Shown: positions 1 to 7,265 of the stretch, piece by piece | How positions within the stretch are numbered: position 1 is the stretch's first letter | Layout: each line of letters begins with the position of its first letter | NCBI RefSeq assembly: GCF_018500185.1 | Contig: NZ_JAHBGI010000002.1 | Span: 310,001-374,000, forward strand | Direction: 5' to 3' | DNA from: Litoribacter ruber | GTDB lineage: Bacteria; Bacteroidota; Bacteroidia; Cytophagales; Cyclobacteriaceae | Length of the DNA stretch: 64,000 nucleotides | Made by a program: the position numbers and the translations under genes | Notes under the pieces: model-generated | Told to the model about the DNA's origin: nothing | Databases searched by the model: none | Seen by the model: only the letters and a program-made list of their open reading frames with translations

Positions 1-36
1 CAGACAGATTTCACAGGCTTCTTTGGGATCTCTCAT
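1..36 (-). CDS. Possible partial CDS, N-terminus only
   Basis: An ATG at 34-36 on the minus strand opens a frame that stays open to the window edge and reads MRDPKEACEICL. It begins 24 bp after the stop of the YceI gene upstream of it, so it may be the next gene of the same transcript. Only 12 residues are visible. The C-x2-C pair is the only feature and no family can be named. Confidence 0.3.
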   Translation of the reverse strand, partial: MRDPKEACEICL

Positions 37-60
37 CTTATGGTTGGTTAGTGGGTTTAT

Positions 61-651
61 TCAATTGGCTTCTAAAATGAGGTCAAAATTGACGGTGACT
101 TCATCTTTGACTCTTACCGCTCCCAGAAATTTGACAGGGGGCTCGATCTGAAAATCAGAAAACTTAAAAGTCTGCTCACCGGTAAGCTTTTTCTTGCCAT
201 TTCCGGGATCTTTCAGCTGACAAGTTATCGGAAACTGGTTGGCCACACCGGCCAAAGAAATCTCCACCTTACCCTCAAAAAGCTCCTTGGAGTTGTTTTT
301 TGGGTTTTGCTGCAGACTTATGAATTTGATTTTTATTTCGGGATAATCTTCTGCCTGCACAGTTTTGCGAAAATCCTTGGTCATGATATTATTGGCACAA
401 TCGAAGTTGTTGGCCTGCATGACAATTTCCCCAGACCAGATGAGGTTTTGGGCCCCTTTGATATCATTGGCAAACAAGATGTCATTGCCAGAATAATCCA
501 CTGACACACAGTTGAAAGGTGTCACGTTGGTATTCCCATTGATCTCCAATCGGCTAAGTTCGGAAACTTTCCACTTTGCCCTCTCGATGGTGCCAGTAGG
601 CATCAATACCGCCTGTCCAAGAATCAGAATAAGTATGAATAGCTTTGCCAT
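61..651 (-). CDS. YceI-like lipocalin-fold protein, exported
   Basis: 196-residue protein with an N-terminal hydrophobic signal segment (residues 2-20). The body has the YceI pattern: a beta-rich domain with a central stretch MTKDFRKTVQAEDYPEIKIKF, then a 'G.....ANQFPITCQL' strand, and a C-terminal strand FDLILEAN. YceI proteins bind isoprenoid-type lipids in the periplasm. It lies downstream of a porin and of a second YceI gene on the same strand, with a hairpin at 762-790 between it and the porin. It is more divergent than the YceI at 2098-2670 and carries two internal cysteines (FNCVSV, NNFDCANN). The family call is from sequence pattern, and the role here is unknown. Confidence 0.75.
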   Translation of the reverse strand: MAKLFILILILGQAVLMPTGTIERAKWKVSELSRLEINGNTNVTPFNCVSVDYSGNDILFANDIKGAQNLIWSGEIVMQANNFDCANNIMTKDFRKTVQAEDYPEIKIKFISLQQNPKNNSKELFEGKVEISLAGVANQFPITCQLKDPGNGKKKLTGEQTFKFSDFQIEPPVKFLGAVRVKDEVTVNFDLILEAN

Positions 652-761
652 TGTTTCTACACTTTTTAATCATTAATTAATTCAATAAAAAAGTGGACTG
701 GATCTTCTGGGAACAGCAAATCCTCCGGTTTGGGAGGCTGCCTAGTTGTTTTTAAAGGAAT

Positions 762-790
762 AGAAGTGGGGACTACCTGTCCCCACCTCT
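762..790 (-). terminator. Hairpin after the porin gene
   Basis: An 11-bp inverted repeat (AGAAGTGGGGA / TCCCCACCTCT, one mismatch) with a 7-nt loop lies just after the porin stop on the minus strand. The following minus-strand sequence is only moderately T-rich, so it may be a weak terminator or an RNA processing/stability hairpin that separates the porin from the downstream YceI gene. Confidence 0.55.
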
Positions 791-799
791 GGTGAATTG

Positions 800-2077
800 T
801 TAAAAACTAATTGCAGCTTCTATGTTTACCCCATGGAATCTACCTCCATTGTATTTGCTGGTAGCTGCGAAACCCTCATATCTTTGGTCCACATACTCAA
901 GTTTGGTAAGGATGTTTTTGGTCATAAACCAGCCACCGCCTACATTCAATCTTGTAAGCTTAAGCTCACCGGCATTCTCATTCATCTTGCCCTGTACTTC
1001 ATTGTATCGGCCACCGATGTAGAATTGCTCCGTGTTACCGAATCTGTAAAGCAACTCACCTGCAATCTGGTTGAAGTTACCGTTGCCCTGCTCAGAGCTG
1101 TTGTTCACCATTTCGTAGATACCGAAGAACTCAAGTCCTTTATACTTCACGAATGGGTTGAATTGAACCGCAGTCATTTGACTGAATCTTGGGTTAAATC
1201 TACCCTCGAAGTTGGTACCGTCTCCTTCTACAGTTCTCATGATCGCATAGTATCTAGAGCCTGCTCTGTCACCTCCGAAAAGGCTGCTACCAGTAGTGGT
1301 ACCGTTGTTTTGGTAGATCGATCCGGTGAATCTCACTCTCAAATCATCCATGATATAGTCATCGTAACCTAACTTACCGAAAAAAGAGAGTCTGTTGTCA
1401 GTATTCTCATTCACGATCACGGTTTGGTTCATTTTACCGTTGGTCACACCGGCCATACCTATAAAACCGCTTCTTCTATACATCACCTGGCCAAAACCCT
1501 CAGTGGTGAATGCATCCATGATATAGTTGCCGATAAAAGGGTTGTAAATAGCTCTGGCGTTGTCAGATCTTCTGTAAACCGCATCACCGTAGCCAAATTC
1601 ATCCAAACCTACTGTAATGGTGGTGTACTGCATGAGGTTTTCCAAAAAGCCTGGCTTGATGAAGTCCAATTGGTCAATCTGCAAGTGGCCACCTTTTACC
1701 CATGCCTCGTTATGGTGCTTGGAAGAAAGGTATGTTCTCAAGTGCATTCTCACACCATGGTGAAGTTGTACGTCCAAGTTCAAGTTGGCAGCAGGAAGGT
1801 TTAGGTTTCTTTCCATATCCACCAGGTTGTTCATGGTATTGCTTTGCTGCAAACCTTGGAACTGAAGTGCGAAATCTCCCCCTACTCTTACTCTCACGCC
1901 TTCAAATGTTCCTTTCGCTTCTTTTGGCGCCTCAAACATGTTGATGCCATCCTTGTTGTTTGGTCGGAAATACTGGAGATCGGTGTCTCTCTGGATATCC
2001 TGGGCCACAACGTTGCCTGCCATTAGTACCGCGGCTGATAACAGACCCGCTCTGTACAAGTTTTTATAAGTGTTCAT
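800..2077 (-). CDS. Outer-membrane beta-barrel porin-like protein
   Basis: 425-residue protein with a clear signal peptide (about 25 residues, cleavage near VVAQD). The rest alternates short beta strands rich in aromatic residues and Gly (for example VRVGGDFALQFQGLQ and FYIGGRYNEVQ) and ends in a terminal strand AAISF with C-terminal Phe, the usual mark of outer-membrane barrels. The start 20 bp downstream of the YceI stop suggests that the two are co-transcribed. The position next to the nor operon, with a TGATTATTATCA element upstream of the operon, suggests expression under oxygen limitation, but the substrate cannot be read from sequence. It resembles putative porins of Bacteroidota with no assigned solute. 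Confidence 0.75.
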   Translation of the reverse strand: MNTYKNLYRAGLLSAAVLMAGNVVAQDIQRDTDLQYFRPNNKDGINMFEAPKEAKGTFEGVRVRVGGDFALQFQGLQQSNTMNNLVDMERNLNLPAANLNLDVQLHHGVRMHLRTYLSSKHHNEAWVKGGHLQIDQLDFIKPGFLENLMQYTTITVGLDEFGYGDAVYRRSDNARAIYNPFIGNYIMDAFTTEGFGQVMYRRSGFIGMAGVTNGKMNQTVIVNENTDNRLSFFGKLGYDDYIMDDLRVRFTGSIYQNNGTTTGSSLFGGDRAGSRYYAIMRTVEGDGTNFEGRFNPRFSQMTAVQFNPFVKYKGLEFFGIYEMVNNSSEQGNGNFNQIAGELLYRFGNTEQFYIGGRYNEVQGKMNENAGELKLTRLNVGGGWFMTKNILTKLEYVDQRYEGFAATSKYNGGRFHGVNIEAAISF

Positions 2078-2097
2078 AGCTTATGGGGTAAAAGAAA

Positions 2098-2670
2098 TTA
2101 GTTGAATGTTGTGTTGAAACTTACTTTTAGGTCATCTCCGGTTTTGATAGTATTAAACATCGCGGTGGGAGGATCTATGTTAAACTGGGTGAATTTTATG
2201 TTTTGGTTACCTGTGAAGTTCACCTTTTTGCCGTCCACTGTGTAGTTGACATCCATCGGTACATTTTGGGTCTTTCCTGCTATGGTAAGGTTGCCTTTGG
2301 CTTTGATGACCTTGTCGGTGATGTCCAATACTTCAGTAAGCTCAAACAGGATTTCTGGATGCTTCTTGACATTGAGTGCTTCGTAAGCATTTTTATCCAT
2401 TCCGTTCTTACCACTTTTAAGTGTGCTTGCTGGGATGGTTACTTTCAAAGTTTCGATGGAAGCAATCTTACCATTGTCAAGTTTGATTTTAGCGTTTCCT
2501 TTTTGTCCATTGTCAGAAACCATGTCCCAATCATGGATGGTGGAGGTGCCAGAAACCTTGAATTCCGATTTGCCATTTAAGGTGAGCGTCTCCTGTGCGT
2601 TTACCGTAAAGCCGGTAAACAGAAGAAAGGCTATCAGAAAAGTTTGGAAGGTTCGGTTGACAGTTTTCAT
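2098..2670 (-). CDS. YceI family lipid-binding protein, exported
   Basis: 190 residues with a signal peptide (residues 1-25, ending TVNAQ). The mature part is a canonical YceI domain: 'FKVSGTSTIHDWDM' near the start, 'LKSGKNGMDKNAYEALN' followed by 'HPEILFEL' in the middle, and 'FTQFNIDPPTAMFNTIKTGDDLKVSF' at the end, where the Pro-Pro and Gly-Asp turns are typical. Such proteins bind polyisoprenoid lipids and often accompany cytochromes or redox modules. It is the first gene of a minus-strand unit with the porin 20 bp downstream. A perfect -7 box and a candidate Fnr-type palindrome precede it. Confidence 0.85.
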   Translation of the reverse strand: MKTVNRTFQTFLIAFLLFTGFTVNAQETLTLNGKSEFKVSGTSTIHDWDMVSDNGQKGNAKIKLDNGKIASIETLKVTIPASTLKSGKNGMDKNAYEALNVKKHPEILFELTEVLDITDKVIKAKGNLTIAGKTQNVPMDVNYTVDGKKVNFTGNQNIKFTQFNIDPPTAMFNTIKTGDDLKVSFNTTFN

Positions 2671-2718
2671 AGCTTTGTTCTTTTGGTGAATGTTGATTTT
2701 TTCTCTCTTTCAACATTA

Positions 2719-2726
2719 CAAAGCTA
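2719..2726 (-). promoter_or_regulatory. Bacteroidota -7 box upstream of yceI-porin
   Basis: The minus strand reads TAGCTTTG, an exact match to the TAnnTTTG -7 element of Bacteroidota promoters, 48 bp upstream of the YceI start. No TTG is seen at the usual -33 spacing, which would fit an activator-dependent promoter. Confidence 0.5.
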
Positions 2727-2769
2727 GGCAGGAAGCAGGGCCTAGGTTATGACCCCGGTTACAGAAAAA

Positions 2770-2784
2770 TATGATTATTATCAG
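2770..2784. promoter_or_regulatory. Fnr-type palindrome TGAT-N4-ATCA
   Basis: TGATTATTATCA is a palindromic 12-mer (TGAT half-sites 4 bp apart) and matches the core of Fnr/Dnr boxes. It lies about 100 bp upstream of the YceI gene and about 50 bp upstream of its -7 box. The same 15 bases recur at 25958-25972 in front of a dehydrogenase gene. Confidence 0.5.
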
Positions 2785-2952
2785 TATTTGATACCAAATT
2801 GGAATTAAGGCTCTGATTTTAATTGAAATAGGGCCTTTTGAGCTGGTTAAAAAAAAACACATCCCCTTACACGAGCTGTTAACAACTTAGTTTCCTTGAC
2901 ATTGCCACTGTAATCACGTAACTTAAATTCGTAAACACCAACTCTTTAGCCG

Positions 2953-3636
2953 ATGCTTTGGTCATTTTTCATTCTGTTATTTTCCATGTTCCCTCAGGAG
3001 GACAAATACACCGCAGCCCGGGAGCGGATGGTAAAGGACCATATCCAGTCCAAGGGTATTCACAACAAAAAAGTGCTCTCGGCCCTGCGTGCAGTTCCCC
3101 GTCACAAGTTGGTGCCTGAAAGCCAGCGGGAGAATGCGTATTTGGACCGCCCCCTGCCCATCGGTGCCGGGCAAACCATCTCACAGCCCTTTATAGTCGC
3201 CTTTATGAGCCAGCTTATCGAACCCAAAAAAAGCATGAGGGTGCTGGAAATAGGCACTGGGTCCGGTTTTCAAGCCGCTGTGCTTGCCGAAATGGTCGAC
3301 CAGGTGTACACCATTGAGATCATCCACTCCCTGGGGGAAAAGGCTAAAGCAGACTTGGAGGAACTTGGCTATGACAACATCCACGTGCGCATAGGTGATG
3401 GCTACGCAGGATGGCCTGAGGAGGCACCATTTGATGCCATCATCGTCACGGCAGCACCTGATAGGCTGCCTCAACCACTCCTAGACCAGCTAGCCGAGGG
3501 CGGTAAAATGGTCGTACCCATCGGCCCAATAAACCAAATCCAAGAGCTTACCCTCATCGAAAAGAAGAACGGCAAGATAAAAACCCGCAATGTGGCTCCG
3601 GTGAGGTTTGTGCCTTTTACGCGGGATACGCTTTAA
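2953..3636 (+). CDS. pcm: Protein-L-isoaspartate O-methyltransferase, probably exported
   Basis: 227 residues. Uses S-adenosylmethionine to methylate abnormal L-isoaspartyl residues, the first step of their repair. The family signature is clear: 'RHKLVPESQRENAYLDRPLPIG.GQTISQP' precedes SAM motif I (VLEIGTGSGFQAAVLAEM, about residues 97-114), and 'AIIVTAAPDRLPQPLLDQL' follows. The N-terminus (MLWSFFILLFSMFPQ) is strongly hydrophobic, unlike cytosolic Pcm, so this version is probably secreted or membrane-anchored. The stop overlaps the convergent norF-like gene by 4 bp. Upstream 2671-2952 also holds the divergent yceI promoter. Confidence 0.9.
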   Translation: MLWSFFILLFSMFPQEDKYTAARERMVKDHIQSKGIHNKKVLSALRAVPRHKLVPESQRENAYLDRPLPIGAGQTISQPFIVAFMSQLIEPKKSMRVLEIGTGSGFQAAVLAEMVDQVYTIEIIHSLGEKAKADLEELGYDNIHVRIGDGYAGWPEEAPFDAIIVTAAPDRLPQPLLDQLAEGGKMVVPIGPINQIQELTLIEKKNGKIKTRNVAPVRFVPFTRDTL

Positions 3637-3890
3637 CCCACAGCAAAAAGGCCTACTACACCTATTATTAATAGACAGACAAACACTATGGAGAATTTCC
3701 AGAAGAAATGGGCCTTCTTCATTTCAAGAAAATCAAAGGCAACCAGCAGGTATTTTGCCGCCGCAATACCCATAATTACCAAGACCAACATTTTACCATC
3801 AAGCAGGGTCCAGGTAGATATCACGGCGGTCAATAGGGTCAAGGCTATTAACAGCAGATAGGTCATGTTTAAAGTTCTTTCCATAATCAA
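3633..3890 (-). CDS. norF: Small heme-copper oxidase subunit IV-like protein (NorF-like)
   Basis: 85 residues with three hydrophobic helices (about 10-26, 31-52, 60-83). The pattern 'MGIAAAKYLLVAFDFLEMKKAHFFWK' is that of the prokaryotic cytochrome oxidase subunit IV family, which includes NorF. It is the last gene of the nor operon, 6 bp after the subunit III-like gene. NorE/NorF pairs are accessory to NO reductase and are thought to support its activity or proton handling. The exact function is not established. Its 3' end overlaps the convergent pcm by 4 bp and no separate terminator is seen. Confidence 0.75.
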   Translation of the reverse strand: MIMERTLNMTYLLLIALTLLTAVISTWTLLDGKMLVLVIMGIAAAKYLLVAFDFLEMKKAHFFWKFSIVFVCLLIIGVVGLFAVG

Positions 3891-3896
3891 ATCCAG

Positions 3897-4565
3897 TTAA
3901 AATATGAGGTAGAGGGCGGGAAACAGAAGCAACCAAATCAAGTCACACATGTGCCAAAATGCCGCCCCGGCTTCTACATCCACCAAAGCCATCTTTTCAG
4001 GCGCCGTCTTCAGGCTTCTCAGCATAAGCCCCAAAATCACCATTCCTACGACCACATGGACCAAGTGAAAACCTGTCAACAGCCAATAGGAAGTGAAAAA
4101 CATATTGGCTCCCATGCCCAGCCCGGCATCGAGCTTATTCCAGTATTCAAAAATCTTGATCATGGTGAAAAGCCAACCTCCCAACAATGTCCATTTTAAA
4201 TAGAAGCTTGTAGTCAGGTAGTTGTCCTGCTTGAAGGCATGGAGTCCCTTGGCTAGGAAAAAGCCGCTTGATAGGAGAATTACAGTATTGATGGCTCCAA
4301 TGCTGGCATTAAGCTGAAGCCGGGAGGTGTGGAATAGCTCAGGTTCCAGTCTGGCATTATACACCAGTCTGGCCAATCCGATGCCGAATGTTATCACTTC
4401 CAAGAAAATCACAATCCACATCAGTAGGCCTCCCGGGGGACTGTTGAATTGCTTGTAGTCAATTTTTGCGGGTAATTTTTGTGCTATTACTTCCATTCCA
4501 ACAGTCGTTTTTGTCTTTCTATATGTTTGAAATCGATTGGAAATCATATTTGGAATAACTTCCAT
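3897..4565 (-). CDS. norE: Cytochrome c oxidase subunit III-like protein (NorE-like)
   Basis: 222 residues from the first ATG, 2 bp after the norD stop. A second candidate start at 4496 (MEVIAQKLPAKI...) would give 199 residues and the usual family N-terminus. About five transmembrane helices are visible. Family features include 'SPPGGLLMWIVIFLEVITFG', 'RLQLNASIGAINTVILLSSGF' with the conserved polar residues, 'GFHLVHVVVGM' and a final 'AAFWHMCDLIWLLLFPALYLIF'. NorE-type proteins belong to the oxidase subunit III family but bind no metal and assist NO reduction. The operon position supports this over a true oxidase subunit, since no subunit I or II of an oxidase is nearby. Confidence 0.82.
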   Translation of the reverse strand: MEVIPNMISNRFQTYRKTKTTVGMEVIAQKLPAKIDYKQFNSPPGGLLMWIVIFLEVITFGIGLARLVYNARLEPELFHTSRLQLNASIGAINTVILLSSGFFLAKGLHAFKQDNYLTTSFYLKWTLLGGWLFTMIKIFEYWNKLDAGLGMGANMFFTSYWLLTGFHLVHVVVGMVILGLMLRSLKTAPEKMALVDVEAGAAFWHMCDLIWLLLFPALYLIF

Positions 4566-4567
4566 GA

Positions 4568-6334
4568 TTATTGGTGCTTGATTTTTTCATAAAGCTTGAC
4601 CAGTGACTGCAACAGCTCCACCGGTGTGGTAAGGATCTGGTAGTGGTTTTGGCCAAACATCTGGGGAAGGTAATACTTGGCTTGAGCCTCAATAGCTAGG
4701 GCGTAGGTACGGATCTGCCTTTCGTTTAATTCCTCTAGGGCATGTTTGACATCATTGATTCCATATTTGCCTTCGTATCTGTCATAGTCGTTTGGTTTGC
4801 CATCTGAGATGAGGATCACCCATTTGTTTTTGGTAGGTCGGGAGTCCAGCCTGGCCCCGGCATGCCGAAGGGCCGCACCGATCCGTGTGTATCCATTTGG
4901 AGAAATAGCCCCGATTTTATTCTTAGCAGATGCCCAAGGCTCATCAAATTCCTTGACCGTGAGGTATGTGGTGTAGTTTCTGGTTTTGGAATAAAAGCTA
5001 TCGATAGAGAAATCAATGTTAAATTCATTGAGTATTTCACCAAACAGGATGGATACCTGCTTTTCCACATCTATCACCCTGTTATCGGCTGCGAAACTGT
5101 CGCTGGATAAACTGATGTCGAGCAAAATCACTATGGAGAGGTCCTTTTCCTTTTTTCGGTTGGAGATGTAGATTTTTCCGGAAGGCGTCTTTCTGGCCAC
5201 CACATCGGCATACATGTCGGTAACAGCATCAATATCCAGCTCCTCGCCCTGGCTGAGCCGTTTCTGCTGCTGCATCTTGTTGTACACACTGGTCAGCATT
5301 TTCCTTAGGCCCATGAGAGTTGAGGCATTTTTGGAAATGGTATCCCGATAATATTCTGCATCGGTTCGGACTTGCTGGAGGGGGTAGACTTTGGTAAAAT
5401 CCTTTTTGTAGATTTTCTTTTTACAATCCCACTCATCGTATTTCAAATGAAACCCTTTTTCATCTGTTTCCGCACTTTCAGAAACAGTGGTGTTCTCTAC
5501 AAACTCCGCCTGATAAACGGAATGGGCCGTGTCATCCACTCTCACGGTGAATTTCATGCTCAACTCCTCAAGGGCATCCTGATGGTCTTCCAAATCGTCC
5601 TTCCCGTCAAAATCTCTCCAAACACCATTAGACTCTTCAGCCGTTTCCACTTTTTCGAAATTATGCAGCAACACATAATCCTCTTGCTGCTTTTTGTCTA
5701 TTTGTAAGCTTTGTACCTCCTCTACCGCCCTGGCTTGTAAAGTAGTCGTGGGAGCTTCCTCTTTGGACTTTTTGGTTTTGTCGGTAAATTTTTCCAAGCG
5801 ATAGGCTTCCGATTCATCCGTTTCATTGCACATCCATTTTCCATAAAGCCAACTATAGTCAACAGGCGTTTTTTCCGTGGCCTTTTCGTCCAACGCAGTC
5901 TTTATTCTTTCGTGAAGAGGTGCGGCAAGCGGGAATTCTTGATATAAATGGGCTAATACCTGAGGTGATGTCTCCAGCGCATTTTCTCTCGATAGAATCA
6001 GATTGTCTGTAGGTTCTTTCAAGTTCAAACCTAGGTCAAGCTGGCTACTTAGATATAATATCCTGTAGAAATAAAATGATAGGTTTTCCTCATAGGTAGC
6101 AAGTTCATAAAAGGTGATGGGCAGAAAGAAGTTGTGGTTTTTGTACCCTCCTTCCCTTTCGGCGGGGAAAATCTCAATGGCTTTTCCCGTAACCGCTCTT
6201 GCCAATAGCGTGAGCCTTGGCCGGATTTGCTCCAGGTCCACCTTGTGAGCCATCTTTTCCTCTGCGGCCCGTTTACTTTTTTTGAAGTATTTGACCACTT
6301 TCCCATATACCCATTCATCTAGATCCAGTCCCAT
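4568..6334 (-). CDS. norD: NorD, VWA-domain NO reductase activation protein
   Basis: 588 residues. The C-terminal third (about 395-585) is a von Willebrand A domain with an intact MIDAS: D-x-S-x-S (LLDISLSS), a threonine in GYTRIG and an aspartate in SDGKPND. The N-terminal part is the long, weakly conserved helical region of NorD. NorD works with the AAA+ ATPase NorQ to insert the non-heme iron into NorB. It lies between norQ and norE on the minus strand, with 103 bp to norQ. The middle (about 180-300) is highly charged with many Glu and Lys and is probably flexible. Confidence 0.9.
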   Translation of the reverse strand: MGLDLDEWVYGKVVKYFKKSKRAAEEKMAHKVDLEQIRPRLTLLARAVTGKAIEIFPAEREGGYKNHNFFLPITFYELATYEENLSFYFYRILYLSSQLDLGLNLKEPTDNLILSRENALETSPQVLAHLYQEFPLAAPLHERIKTALDEKATEKTPVDYSWLYGKWMCNETDESEAYRLEKFTDKTKKSKEEAPTTTLQARAVEEVQSLQIDKKQQEDYVLLHNFEKVETAEESNGVWRDFDGKDDLEDHQDALEELSMKFTVRVDDTAHSVYQAEFVENTTVSESAETDEKGFHLKYDEWDCKKKIYKKDFTKVYPLQQVRTDAEYYRDTISKNASTLMGLRKMLTSVYNKMQQQKRLSQGEELDIDAVTDMYADVVARKTPSGKIYISNRKKEKDLSIVILLDISLSSDSFAADNRVIDVEKQVSILFGEILNEFNIDFSIDSFYSKTRNYTTYLTVKEFDEPWASAKNKIGAISPNGYTRIGAALRHAGARLDSRPTKNKWVILISDGKPNDYDRYEGKYGINDVKHALEELNERQIRTYALAIEAQAKYYLPQMFGQNHYQILTTPVELLQSLVKLYEKIKHQ

Positions 6335-6360
6335 GTTGGTTTGAGTTTTTGTTTTGGTAA

Positions 6361-6434
6361 AAAGAATTTTGTCCGATGACCGATGAAGTCAGCGTTAAAC
6401 ATCTGGCATCCGACATCTTACATTCGACACCCTA
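6361..6434. repeat. Intergenic repeat fragment between norQ and norD
   Basis: The norQ-norD spacer holds short direct repeats of the type ATCYGACATYTTACATTCGACA. The same style of sequence (catccgacatcggacatccc) occurs at 24842-24862. It looks like the degenerate purine/pyrimidine repeats found between many genes in this lineage. No hairpin with a T-tract is visible, so norQ and norD can still be co-transcribed. Confidence 0.45.
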
Positions 6435-6437
6435 GCA

Positions 6438-7217
6438 TCAAATCAACAAATCACAGAGGTCCCTTAAGGACTCCAGCGTTTGGGGATCATCTGAAAGCGG
6501 TTCCACCACCGCTACCGCCACTGCAAGCCGCTTGGGAAGGCCGCTGTTGATCAGCTTTGCCGCATCGATTAACAATCGGGTTGATACGGTTTCGGAGAGG
6601 CCCAATTCGGTAAGGTTTCGGATTTTTGAGCCTATGGAAACCAGCTTTTTGGCCACATCGGCATCCACACCGCTTTCCATGATGAGGATTTCCCTTTCGG
6701 TTTTGGCCTCAGGGTAATCAAAGGATAGGGCGACAAATCTTTGTCTGGTGGAAGGTTTCAGTTCCTTAAATCCCCTTTGATAACCTGGATTAAAAGAGGC
6801 CACCAACATAAAGTTTTCATGGGCCTTGATGGTCTCGCCGAGTTTGTCGATAAATAATTCCCTCCTGTGATCGGTAAGCGAGTGGATGGCCACAATAACG
6901 TCAGGCCTGGCTTCAGCGACTTCATCCAGATAAAGAATTGCCCCCTCCTTTACTGCTGTAGTTAAAGGTCCGTCAAGCCAAATGGTCTCCGCACCTTTTA
7001 TGATGAATCGTCCGATCAAGTCTGTGCTGGAGGTTTCTTCATGGCAGCTTATGGTGATTAATCTTTTATCCAGCTGGTGGGCCATAAATTCCACAAACCT
7101 GGATTTCCCTGTGCCCGTGGGGCCCTTCAGCAATAAGGGGATCTTGTTTTGAAATGCATGGGTAAAGACATCCGTTTCTTTATGGGTTTCCTGATAATAT
7201 GGAGCTGTGATGAACAT
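6438..7217 (-). CDS. norQ: NorQ/CbbQ-type MoxR AAA+ ATPase
   Basis: 259 residues. Walker A GPTGTGKS lies at about 32-39 and Walker B ILYLDEVAEA at about 94-103, with a sensor region 'LVASFNPGYQRGFKELKPSTRQRFVALSFDYP' typical of CbbQ/NirQ/NorQ. With NorD it forms a chaperone that activates NO reductase by placing iron at the FeB site. It is the first accessory gene after the structural genes norC-norB, separated from norB by a strong hairpin. Confidence 0.93.
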   Translation of the reverse strand: MFITAPYYQETHKETDVFTHAFQNKIPLLLKGPTGTGKSRFVEFMAHQLDKRLITISCHEETSSTDLIGRFIIKGAETIWLDGPLTTAVKEGAILYLDEVAEARPDVIVAIHSLTDHRRELFIDKLGETIKAHENFMLVASFNPGYQRGFKELKPSTRQRFVALSFDYPEAKTEREILIMESGVDADVAKKLVSIGSKIRNLTELGLSETVSTRLLIDAAKLINSGLPKRLAVAVAVVEPLSDDPQTLESLRDLCDLLI

Positions 7218-7234
7218 GAGGTTTGAATATTTAA

Positions 7235-7258
7235 GGGAGCGGCTTTCACACCGCTCCC
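7235..7258 (-). terminator. GC-rich hairpin between norB and norQ
   Basis: A perfect 8-bp inverted repeat GGGAGCGG / CCGCTCCC with an 8-nt loop fills the short norB-norQ gap. On the minus strand it is followed by TTAAATATTC, not a strong T-tract. It may be a partial terminator or a 3' stability structure that gives more norCB than norQDEF transcript. Confidence 0.5.
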
Positions 7259-7265
7259 AGGTTAA

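Noticed and set aside
797-1372. 191-residue frame on the plus strand opposite the porin gene
   Set aside because: Antisense shadow of a well-supported porin; no signal or domain.
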